Below, one piece after another: positions 1 to 5,439 of a stretch of DNA of 5,439 bases; position 1 is the first letter of the stretch, and the number at the start of each line of letters is the position of its first letter. Source of the stretch: Fidelibacterota bacterium (GTDB lineage: Bacteria; Fidelibacterota; Marinisomatia; Marinisomatales; TCS55); assembly GCA_002701945.1 (NCBI GenBank), contig NZXJ01000078.1, positions 1 through 5,439 of the forward strand, read 5' to 3'. Both the position numbers and the translations under genes were made by a program. Under the pieces are notes generated by a model, which worked only from the letters and a program-made list of their open reading frames with translations, did not search any database and had not been told where the DNA came from.

Positions 1-423
1 TTCCTTGCAGCTTTCAGTGATCCTACAGCAGCAACAATGGTAATTGCTACCAAGCCAGCTTCAGGATCTGACAGCTCAGAAAAAGATGCTTTCGAAGCAG
101 CATGGGCAGATTATTATGATGGTAATGCATCAGAAGCAATCTATACTCATGAAACTTATGACGCAGTGACCATGATTGGTCATGCAGCAATGGACGCAGA
201 ATGTGCATCACAAACATGTGGTGTAGACGTGCGTGACAGTCTAAGAGTATTAGGTGATGGTTATCACGGTGCAAGTGGAACACACACTTTTGACCAAGTT
301 GGCGACGTCGCTGGCTCAGGTTATGATGTTTGTCAATTCGTTCCAGTATTAGTTGATGGAGCAATGACTCTACAACTAGCATGTAACGGTCACTTCGGAA
401 TGGCTCTAACTTTCCCAGGTGCA
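1..423 (+). other. First binding-domain copy (C-terminal portion only)
   Basis: Residues 1-~141 of the fragment align with residues ~370-510 of the same chain at an offset of 369-372. Paired landmarks are AAFSD (3-7) with DAFSD (372-376), VIATKP with ITVTKP, IYTHETYDAV with IYTREVFDAV, GTHTFD (93-98) with GTHAFD (465-470), and Cys111 with Cys483. Each copy has a second Cys about 17-19 residues after the DVC cysteine (LAC and LDC), which suggests a conserved disulphide. The N-terminal half of this copy lies upstream of the window, so whether there are more than two copies cannot be seen. Confidence 0.88.
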
Positions 424-1971
424 GCACATATCAAAATTGGTATGTTGAATCCAATTACAGGACCTATAGCAGTATACTCACCAGGATTTAGTATTGCAGC
501 AGGTGTTGCAGAGACTTACATGAACACAATCCAGCCTCTAAACTTCCAATTCGAAGTTATACAAGCTGATTCAGGTTGTGACGGAACAACTGCAGCAACT
601 GGAGCTCAAACTCTAATTGACGCAGGTGTAGTAGGAATTGCCGGAGCAGCATGTTCTGGTGCAACTCTCGGAGCTATTGAAGTAGCAAAGACCGCAGGAG
701 TACCAATGGTATCCTACGCTTCAACTTCACCAGCAATAACCAACTACGATGATGATGGTTATCTATTCCGTGTTGTACCAAGTGATGCACAGCAAGGTGT
801 AGCCTTAGCACAAACAGTTGAGGCTGCAGGAGCTTGGAATGTCGCAGTCATCTCTATGACTAATGATTACGGAGCCGGATTTGCAGATGCATTTACTGGT
901 GCTTACCAAGGCGAGGTTTGTATGTCAGCAACATATGATGAAGACACTACAGATTTCTCATCAATTGTTTCAGATGTAATGTCAAATGATTGTGATAATG
1001 TTGTCATGGTTACTTATGCAACAGATGGTGCAGCTTTAGCAGAAGAATTAGCTACTCAAGAGTTTGAGGGTATGATCTTCGGTGGTGACGGAATTGCAGA
1101 CGAAAGTTTTGCAGACGCATTCAGTGATATATCTGTAATGGATGGAATAACTGTAACCAAACCAGGCGCAGGTGAAGCTTCAGCCCTAGGTGCAATGTTT
1201 GATGCGTTCTACGGTGGAGCAGCCGCAGCAGCTGGTTACGAAGGCGGTATCTACACTAGAGAAGTTTTCGATGCAGTTGCAATTATTGGTCTTGCACAAG
1301 CAACCGCTCTTAGAACTCCGGTAGATGATGGTGTCAAAGATATGCTAGGATTAGCAGTAGCAGGTCCAAGCGCACCTCAAGCAGGTGCAGCAGGAACTCA
1401 TGCTTTCGATGCTAATGGTGATGTTGCAGGAAACGGATTTGACGTATGTACTTTCTGGTTACATGATCATGAAGGTGAAATGCATGTCGAGTTAGATTGT
1501 CACAGTTCATGGGGCTTGTTCGAAGGCCTTGTGAATGATGGAATACCAATGGCCGATGAAGGCGATGAGTGTCCATTCGACGATGAAGAGTGGTGTGAAA
1601 CCAACATGGAAGTCTGTGTAGGTGAGAACCCTAACGGATCTGCATGTGGAGAAGCATTCTCTGCACAATGTGATGAAGCAGGTAACGAAGATAATGAAGA
1701 GTGTACAGAAACCAAAGCATGGTGTGAAGCAGGATCTTCAGAAGATGAGCCATGGGATGAATGGGAAACTGCATTCTGTGGTGCAATAACTGCAGAAGAA
1801 GAAGTAGTTGAAGAAGAAGAAGAAGTAGTTGAAGAAGAAGAAGAAACCACAACCAACGAAACTGTAACCGAAGAGGAAATCGAGGAAGCAGCTGACGAGG
1901 TACCAGGTTTCGGCTTAATTTCAGCCGTAGCTGCAATTGGTGCAGTCTTACTTCTCCGCAGAAGACTCTAA
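1..1971 (+). CDS. livK: Surface-anchored tandem LivK-type substrate-binding protein, 5' partial
   Basis: The frame is open from base 1 to the TAA at 1969-1971 (656 residues). The ATG at 37 is not a credible start, because coding similarity continues upstream of it to base 1. Residues 1-140 match the C-terminal part of the next domain. Residues ~143-507 are a complete periplasmic-binding fold (Peripla_BP_6/LivJ type): an opening strand with GMLNPITGP, ligand-loop motifs CSGAT (218-222) and ASTSP (240-244), and FRVVPSD (256-262). Cys193 and Cys218 are 25 residues apart, as in the E. coli LivJ disulphide (Cys53-Cys78). Both domains end with GTHxFDxxGDVxGxGxDVC and a second Cys. Then follow a Cys-rich module (524-593), a Glu-rich stalk (599-615) and a PGF-CTERM tail (635-656). 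The expected role is capture of branched-chain or related amino acids outside the cell and delivery to the permease encoded next. Substrate is inferred from family only; urea or amide ligands are possible. Confidence 0.93.
   Translation, partial: FLAAFSDPTAATMVIATKPASGSDSSEKDAFEAAWADYYDGNASEAIYTHETYDAVTMIGHAAMDAECASQTCGVDVRDSLRVLGDGYHGASGTHTFDQVGDVAGSGYDVCQFVPVLVDGAMTLQLACNGHFGMALTFPGAAHIKIGMLNPITGPIAVYSPGFSIAAGVAETYMNTIQPLNFQFEVIQADSGCDGTTAATGAQTLIDAGVVGIAGAACSGATLGAIEVAKTAGVPMVSYASTSPAITNYDDDGYLFRVVPSDAQQGVALAQTVEAAGAWNVAVISMTNDYGAGFADAFTGAYQGEVCMSATYDEDTTDFSSIVSDVMSNDCDNVVMVTYATDGAALAEELATQEFEGMIFGGDGIADESFADAFSDISVMDGITVTKPGAGEASALGAMFDAFYGGAAAAAGYEGGIYTREVFDAVAIIGLAQATALRTPVDDGVKDMLGLAVAGPSAPQAGAAGTHAFDANGDVAGNGFDVCTFWLHDHEGEMHVELDCHSSWGLFEGLVNDGIPMADEGDECPFDDEEWCETNMEVCVGENPNGSACGEAFSAQCDEAGNEDNEECTETKAWCEAGSSEDEPWDEWETAFCGAITAEEEVVEEEEEVVEEEEETTTNETVTEEEIEEAADEVPGFGLISAVAAIGAVLLLRRRL
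1570..1779 (+). other. Cys-rich acidic module with a 36-residue period
   Basis: Residues 524-593 contain eight cysteines at 524, 532, 539, 549, 557, 568, 575 and 593. Three of them recur exactly 36 residues later: 532/568, 539/575 and 557/593, giving two C-x6-C-x17-C units with Cys524 and Cys549 extra. Apart from the Cys, the units share mainly an acidic and Trp-containing character. The module sits between the binding domain and the stalk, outside the cell, so up to four disulphides are plausible. I do not recognise a named domain, and metal binding is possible but not shown. Confidence 0.7.
1795..1845 (+). repeat. GAA-rich tandem repeat encoding a poly-Glu stalk
   Basis: The coding strand is almost pure purine here. 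A 21-base unit (GTA GTT followed by five GAA codons) occurs twice in a row, at 1804-1824 and 1825-1845, after three GAA codons. It encodes Glu runs separated by Val-Val pairs. A Thr-rich stretch follows and then more Glu. Such a segment is a usual spacer between a folded domain and a PGF-CTERM anchor, and the Thr residues are possible O-glycosylation sites. The repeat could vary in length by slippage. Confidence 0.85.
1903..1968 (+). other. PGF-CTERM archaeosortase sorting signal
   Basis: The last 22 residues begin with Pro-Gly-Phe (635-637), continue as a short hydrophobic helix rich in Ala, Ile and Leu, and end in Arg-Arg-Arg-Leu. An acidic Thr-containing region precedes it. This is the canonical tripartite PGF-CTERM signal of euryarchaea, recognised by archaeosortase A, which replaces the tail with a lipid anchor. 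It places the binding protein on the outer face of the cytoplasmic membrane and is the best taxonomic clue in the window. Confidence 0.9.
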
Positions 1972-2004
1972 GTCTAATCTGAGAAACAGAACTCATAAGC
2001 AATA

Positions 2005-2032
2005 GGGGTGGCCACAGTCATGTGGTCGCCCT
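2005..2032 (+). other. Intercistronic hairpin between binding protein and permease genes
   Basis: Bases 2005-2016 pair with 2021-2032 as a 12-bp stem: nine Watson-Crick pairs (seven of them G-C) and three G-U wobbles, closed by a GTCA tetraloop. It begins 34 bases after the upstream stop codon. No T-run follows, so it does not look like an archaeal transcription terminator. A likely role is protection of the 3' end of the binding-protein message or partial attenuation, which would leave more binding protein than permease, as is usual in ABC importer operons. The role is inferred. Confidence 0.65.
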
Positions 2033-2041
2033 ACTGCGAGG

Positions 2042-2091
2042 GATTACCAGTTATAGGGACTCCTTAGTTTACACCAGAACTAGAGGTAATC
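2042..2091 (+). promoter_or_regulatory. Inverted repeat covering the permease ribosome binding site
   Basis: GATTACC at 2042-2048 is the exact reverse complement of GGTAATC at 2085-2091. The downstream arm overlaps the Shine-Dalgarno sequence at 2083-2087. Between the arms a smaller stem is possible, TAGTT (2065-2069) with AACTA (2078-2082). If formed in the mRNA, the outer pairing would hide the ribosome binding site and limit permease translation. A 7-bp match at this distance can arise by chance, so this is a candidate only. A TATA-like TTATAG at 2051-2056 lies about 40 bases before the start codon, but it is too weak to call a promoter. Confidence 0.35.
2083..2087 (+). promoter_or_regulatory. 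Shine-Dalgarno sequence for the TTG start at 2096
   Basis: GAGGT ends eight bases before the TTG codon, an ordinary spacing for archaeal leaders. It decides the start: an in-frame TAA lies at 2087-2089, and TTG is the first possible initiator after it. The first in-frame ATG (2576) falls inside the LivH core. Confidence 0.75.
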
Positions 2092-2095
2092 AGAT

Positions 2096-5000
2096 TTGGA
2101 CAAAGAAAACTCTTCGGATATTTCATCAACAGATGTTTCAGACTACATCCGTGAGAGTTGGGATTCTATTTCAATAGCTGTTAAGATTGCATTCCTTGCA
2201 TTTGTTGATGCATCTTTAGGTCTACGCTATCAAAGCGGTATCTTTTCGATTCTTTTCAGTGGTGATTTTCTATGGATTGTACAATTCTTTGAATATGTTA
2301 TTTCTAGTTTCTTCCTTCTTTATTCGATACTAAACGCTTTGAGCGGTGTTTGGAGGAAACTATTCATTGGTTTGACGCCACTTTTTATTCTTTCAATATT
2401 TGCATTTTGTCTTGATCAGCTATTTATTGGACAAGAAACTACTGCATCAACTAGTTTTAATCTAAGTTCCACGTTGTTTAGTGGTTTGTATTGGGGTGCA
2501 GCCTATCTCTCTATAGCCGTTGGACTTACGTTAATCTATAAGGTTCAAAATTTCGGTAATTTTGCACAAGCTGAAATGATGCTTGTTGGTGCTTACGTTG
2601 GTTTCACTATGATGTGGAGTCCTTTCTTTTATACAATTATTAATGGCGAAAAAGTCCTACACATAGATGCTCCTAAAGATGAATTATTGACTTGGGATAC
2701 TCTGTTCTGGGCTTGTGTTTCAGGTTTTATGATAGCAGGTATTCTCGGTGTCGTAATTGATAGATTAATTTATCATAGATTCCGTAAGAGAAATGCTTTG
2801 CCACAAGCAATGATGATTGCTTCTTTGGGAATGGCTATGATTATGCGTGGTATTTTGTACTTAAGATATGGTGCTGAACAATTTCTCTTTGTCCCTGATG
2901 TAGATTGGCGTTTGTCGTCATCAAGTACTAAATTTTCTAATGATGCTGAAGGCCAACCATTCTACGGTTTTTGGCCAGACTGGATGAATCAAACTTTTAG
3001 ATTTAGATTTGGAGAAAGAACTGCTGAAACATCAAGTCGTATGAGTGAGAATGCTTGCGCGGAAGAAGGAAAAGTCGATGGTTATTCCTCAGAATGGGCC
3101 GCCTCTGAGGATTTTGTAGACAGCAATGGAAATGGGCAGTATGATACTGCTGAATATTTTATAATAGATGTCAACGGAAATGGAATTCCTGAGCAAGGAG
3201 AATATATTGATGCAAACGGTAACGGACAATATGATGAAGCTGAAAGTTTTACAGATCTTAATGGAAATGGTGCCTGGGACGACGGAGTTTGCACAATAAC
3301 TGAATATTTATCTTTCTTTGAATCTAGTGACTCGGCTTATTTTCTGCAATATACTAAATCAGCTTTGATTATTGGAGTTTTTGCAGCAGTAATGTTGTTG
3401 ATTTTGATGCTCAATTGGACTCGCCTGGGAAGACAAATGCGGGCAGTTGCAGACAATCCCGATTTGGCCGCATCTTCAGGTATTAATGTAGAGCGTATTC
3501 ATTCTATAACTGCATTTTTAGCCGCTGGAATGTCTGGTTTTGGTGGAGTTTTATTTGGAATGTATGTTCGGGTAAACCCAGAAGTTGGTTTGAGTATATT
3601 ACTGCCAGCTTTCTCAGTAATTATTCTGGGTACACTTGGTTCAGTAAGAGGTGCTCTAATTGCAGCAATAATAGTTGGTTTGGTCCGTTCTATTGCAGAA
3701 CCAATATTGATTGGTTCAGGTAGCGCCCTAGATCGACCATCTTACGCAGCTTTCGGCGAGGCTATGCCTTACATGTTTTTGGTTGCAGTTTTGATGGTCA
3801 TGCCTAAAGGCTTAGGACATGTTCTTAATGAGTGGCAAATTGAAAGAACAAAGAATAAGAATAAGTGGAGGATTTCTGATAATCTGCCAAGATATTTCAC
3901 AAGCACCCTAAATAGTATTTATTTGCCAACATTTAGATTTTCCTCTCTAAAGACTAAAATTAATTTCAAGGGCAAAAGAGTTACAAAGAGTGGAGAACCA
4001 GAGCCAGAAAGATTCATTAAAGGAGACTACTTATCAGAAAAAATAAATGATATAGATTCTTCATTTAAGGGTACGTTAGCTATTCTTGGAATCTTACAGG
4101 TAGTAATAGTTAGCATTTTAGATATTTACACTTCAGGCCCAGGAACAGCATATTACCTTATCGATTTTGTCTACCTTTTGCTTCAAATTGTGGGCATTCT
4201 GATGATTTACTTTTCTTTAGCTCATTATCAAACAGATATGAAGTTGTATGTTATTGATTTATATTTCCAAATTAAAGATTCACCATCTGATACAAAAAGG
4301 AATCTTTTCGGTTCGGGGTTCTTAATCCTGATTCTTTTCTATTCAATAGATTACTTTGTGGCTGGTGCAGGAACATTTTACTTGGTTTTAGATTATATTT
4401 TCTTTTTTGGTCAAATATTTGGTCTTTTGATGATTGTATTTTCATCTTTCTTTTTATTCAATGAGATTGAGGAAATTAGCTTTTCTAAAATTTTAGGACA
4501 ATTAACCTATAGGATTAATTTTCTATTCTTTACAATAGCATTATTATTGTGGAAATATGAATCTGTGATAGAACCTAGTTCTGCGCGAGATACAGAATCC
4601 ACGCTTTATGTCACTGAGATTGCATATATTTTTGGAATTTTATCTGTAAATGATTTGACACGATTATTACTTCTGGCAATTACCCCTGTTCAAAAAATAG
4701 TATCAGATTCGTTTAGAATAGTTAGTCAACATATCAATTTTCAGGCGCTTGTATTTGGTTTATTATTAATCATGTTTGATCATTGGTTCTGGGGGATTTT
4801 GTTAGTTCTTTATTCTTCGAATGAGGTTGTAAAATCGGTATCAGATTATTACGCACAATTTATTTCATGGATTAATGAACAAAGTCAATTACCAAGTATT
4901 TGGCCCGAGCATGGGAGAACAAGTGAATCCGGTTCTTGGTTTACTTTCATTTGTTTCCTTGTTGTTTTGATATACATAGTTGATTGGCTTCCAAGTGTCA

Positions 5001-5439
5001 CAGCATTCACTAAGACTATGCAAGTTTCAAGAATTATTGTGTTAGTATGTATTTTCTCAATATTAGCATTTTCTTTGAATTTACATACTGGTTTCACAGG
5101 AATGACAAATTTCGGTGTGATATTCTTTGCAGGTCTTGGAGCTATTACTACTGCATTATTGACAGTTCCTTCAGATAGATCAGGAGGCCATGGTTGGGCA
5201 CCTATCCTAGGAATCTTTAGTGATGATTTTGGTTCAGCTATTTTAGCAGCAGTTTTTGTTTCAGGACTTGCAGGATGGTTACTGGCTTATCCTACAGCAC
5301 GTCTTCGAATGGATTACTTTGCAATTGTTACAATTTCTCTTGGTGAAATAGTTAGAATTTCAATGAGAGCCGAACCGCTACTTAGGGCAGGTACTGGAAC
5401 AACAGCAATAGGTATTCAGATGTACAATCTGCCTCTAGA
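2096..5439 (+). CDS. livHM: Giant fused LivH-LivM permease with Ca-loop insert and extra membrane domain, 3' partial
   Basis: One frame runs from the TTG at 2096 to the window end (1114 codons plus two bases) without a stop. Residues 1-125 are an N-terminal extension with about three hydrophobic segments. Residues 126-~578 are LivH: the opening motif with GLTLIYKVQNFGNFAQAE, the RFRKRNALPQAMMIASLG loop, then TRLGRQMRAVADNPDLAA and GTLGSVRGALIAA, which are family hallmarks of the ATPase-contacting and pore regions. The external loop (263-415) carries four calcium-type loops. Residues ~578-656 are a basic hydrophilic linker. Residues 657-~915 form an unrecognised multi-pass domain with internal repeats. 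From ~948 LivM begins: NLHTGFTGMTNFG, then the match to the LivM LRLRGDYLAIVTL region at 1068-1079, with GEIVRI following. It would form the channel of a branched-chain amino acid importer alone, instead of as a heterodimer. LivH and LivM are each normally about 300-400 residues. Confidence 0.9.
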   Translation, partial: MDKENSSDISSTDVSDYIRESWDSISIAVKIAFLAFVDASLGLRYQSGIFSILFSGDFLWIVQFFEYVISSFFLLYSILNALSGVWRKLFIGLTPLFILSIFAFCLDQLFIGQETTASTSFNLSSTLFSGLYWGAAYLSIAVGLTLIYKVQNFGNFAQAEMMLVGAYVGFTMMWSPFFYTIINGEKVLHIDAPKDELLTWDTLFWACVSGFMIAGILGVVIDRLIYHRFRKRNALPQAMMIASLGMAMIMRGILYLRYGAEQFLFVPDVDWRLSSSSTKFSNDAEGQPFYGFWPDWMNQTFRFRFGERTAETSSRMSENACAEEGKVDGYSSEWAASEDFVDSNGNGQYDTAEYFIIDVNGNGIPEQGEYIDANGNGQYDEAESFTDLNGNGAWDDGVCTITEYLSFFESSDSAYFLQYTKSALIIGVFAAVMLLILMLNWTRLGRQMRAVADNPDLAASSGINVERIHSITAFLAAGMSGFGGVLFGMYVRVNPEVGLSILLPAFSVIILGTLGSVRGALIAAIIVGLVRSIAEPILIGSGSALDRPSYAAFGEAMPYMFLVAVLMVMPKGLGHVLNEWQIERTKNKNKWRISDNLPRYFTSTLNSIYLPTFRFSSLKTKINFKGKRVTKSGEPEPERFIKGDYLSEKINDIDSSFKGTLAILGILQVVIVSILDIYTSGPGTAYYLIDFVYLLLQIVGILMIYFSLAHYQTDMKLYVIDLYFQIKDSPSDTKRNLFGSGFLILILFYSIDYFVAGAGTFYLVLDYIFFFGQIFGLLMIVFSSFFLFNEIEEISFSKILGQLTYRINFLFFTIALLLWKYESVIEPSSARDTESTLYVTEIAYIFGILSVNDLTRLLLLAITPVQKIVSDSFRIVSQHINFQALVFGLLLIMFDHWFWGILLVLYSSNEVVKSVSDYYAQFISWINEQSQLPSIWPEHGRTSESGSWFTFICFLVVLIYIVDWLPSVTAFTKTMQVSRIIVLVCIFSILAFSLNLHTGFTGMTNFGVIFFAGLGAITTALLTVPSDRSGGHGWAPILGIFSDDFGSAILAAVFVSGLAGWLLAYPTARLRMDYFAIVTISLGEIVRISMRAEPLLRAGTGTTAIGIQMYNLPL
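3119..3289 (+). repeat. Four tandem DxNGNG calcium-loop repeats in the LivH external loop
   Basis: Residues 342-398 hold four 12-residue loops starting at 3119, 3167, 3209 and 3254: DSNGNGQYDTAE, DVNGNGIPEQGE, DANGNGQYDEAE and DLNGNGAWDDGV. Asp1, Asn3, Asn5 and an acidic residue at 9 are kept in all, as in EF-hand or dockerin-like loops; an acidic residue at 12 is kept in the first three. Spacers are 2-4 residues with an aromatic or hydrophobic residue, too short for EF-hand helices, so the array is more like a compact Ca-bound rod. The loop's only two cysteines (321 and 399) flank it and could clamp it by a disulphide. Calcium binding is inferred from the motif. Confidence 0.85.
4064..4657 (+). 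repeat. 76-residue transmembrane repeat between LivH and LivM
   Basis: Two segments align without gaps over 32 residues, 676-707 and 752-783, with 14 identities. Shared positions include an Asp at the end of one hydrophobic helix, GxGTxY in the connecting loop, an Asp 14 residues after the first, then QIxGxLMI and FS in the next helix. The hydrophobic helix before each Asp also matches in position. A third, more diverged copy keeps the Thr and Tyr at the same period (Thr684/760/836 and Tyr686/762/838). I do not recognise the domain. It is predicted to be a chain of membrane hairpins and could be a scaffold that brings LivM into the correct topology after LivH. Confidence 0.7.

Noticed and set aside
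37..39. ATG at 37 as the true start of the binding protein
   Set aside because: Residues encoded by 1-36 already match the second domain copy (AAFSD against DAFSD), so the gene continues upstream of the window.
47..427. Minus-strand open frame of 126 codons, His- and Leu-rich
   Set aside because: It lies fully antisense to a well-supported binding-domain segment, and its composition reflects reversed Ala, Asp and Met codons of that gene.
1500..1856. Minus-strand Ser-rich open frame, and a Leu-rich one at 1631-2002
   Set aside because: Both are antisense images of the GAA-rich and acidic codons of the binding-protein gene. They have no ribosome binding site and only low-complexity content.
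2005..2032. Intrinsic terminator ending the binding-protein transcript
   Set aside because: No T-run follows the stem. The permease gene follows closely on the same strand, so cotranscription is more likely.
2051..2056. TATA box giving the permease its own promoter
   Set aside because: The match is short, no clear BRE precedes it, and AT-rich hexamers are expected by chance in this sequence.
3119..3289. True EF-hand pairs or a dockerin domain
   Set aside because: The loops fit the calcium-ligand pattern, but the 2-4 residue spacers leave no room for the flanking helices of EF-hands or for dockerin geometry.
3082..3294. Minus-strand open frames here and at 4885-5097
   Set aside because: They are antisense to the calcium-loop array and to the LivM start respectively. 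They are short, with no recognisable features.
3840..4063. Gene boundary or frameshift between LivH and LivM
   Set aside because: The basic linker reads through in the same frame as both flanking membrane parts, with no stop and no shift needed to keep the family motifs aligned.

Overview
The window reads as one strand of an AT-rich archaeal genome, most likely a marine planktonic euryarchaeon such as a Poseidoniales (Marine Group II) relative. The clearest archaeal mark is a PGF-CTERM-type tail (Pro-Gly-Phe, hydrophobic helix, Arg cluster) on the secreted protein, the signal for archaeosortase-dependent surface anchoring. Acidic secreted segments and DxNGNG-type calcium loops fit a seawater setting. 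The lineage is an inference, because there is no rRNA or other phylogenetic marker here.

Layout: (1) 1-1971, + strand, is the 3' part of a LivK/LivJ-type substrate-binding protein. It holds the C-terminal portion of one binding domain, a complete second binding domain, a Cys-rich module with an exact 36-residue Cys period, a Glu-rich stalk and the PGF-CTERM anchor. (2) 1972-2095 is a 124-base intercistronic gap with a strong 12-bp hairpin, a second inverted repeat that covers the ribosome binding site, and a GAGGT Shine-Dalgarno sequence. (3) 2096-5439, + strand, is one open reading frame from a TTG start to the window edge with no stop (1114 codons and counting). It fuses a LivH-type permease, an extra multi-pass membrane domain and the beginning of a LivM-type permease.

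The two genes form the binding protein and membrane channel of a branched-chain amino acid (HAAT family) ABC importer. The ATPases (LivG, LivF) would be expected downstream, outside the window. The architecture is far from the textbook system: the binding domain is duplicated in one chain, the two permeases are one polypeptide, four calcium-binding loops sit in an external loop of LivH, and the linker between LivH and LivM carries a 76-residue transmembrane repeat. Both genes are cut by the window edges. No RNA gene, insertion sequence, CRISPR array or minus-strand gene is supported.
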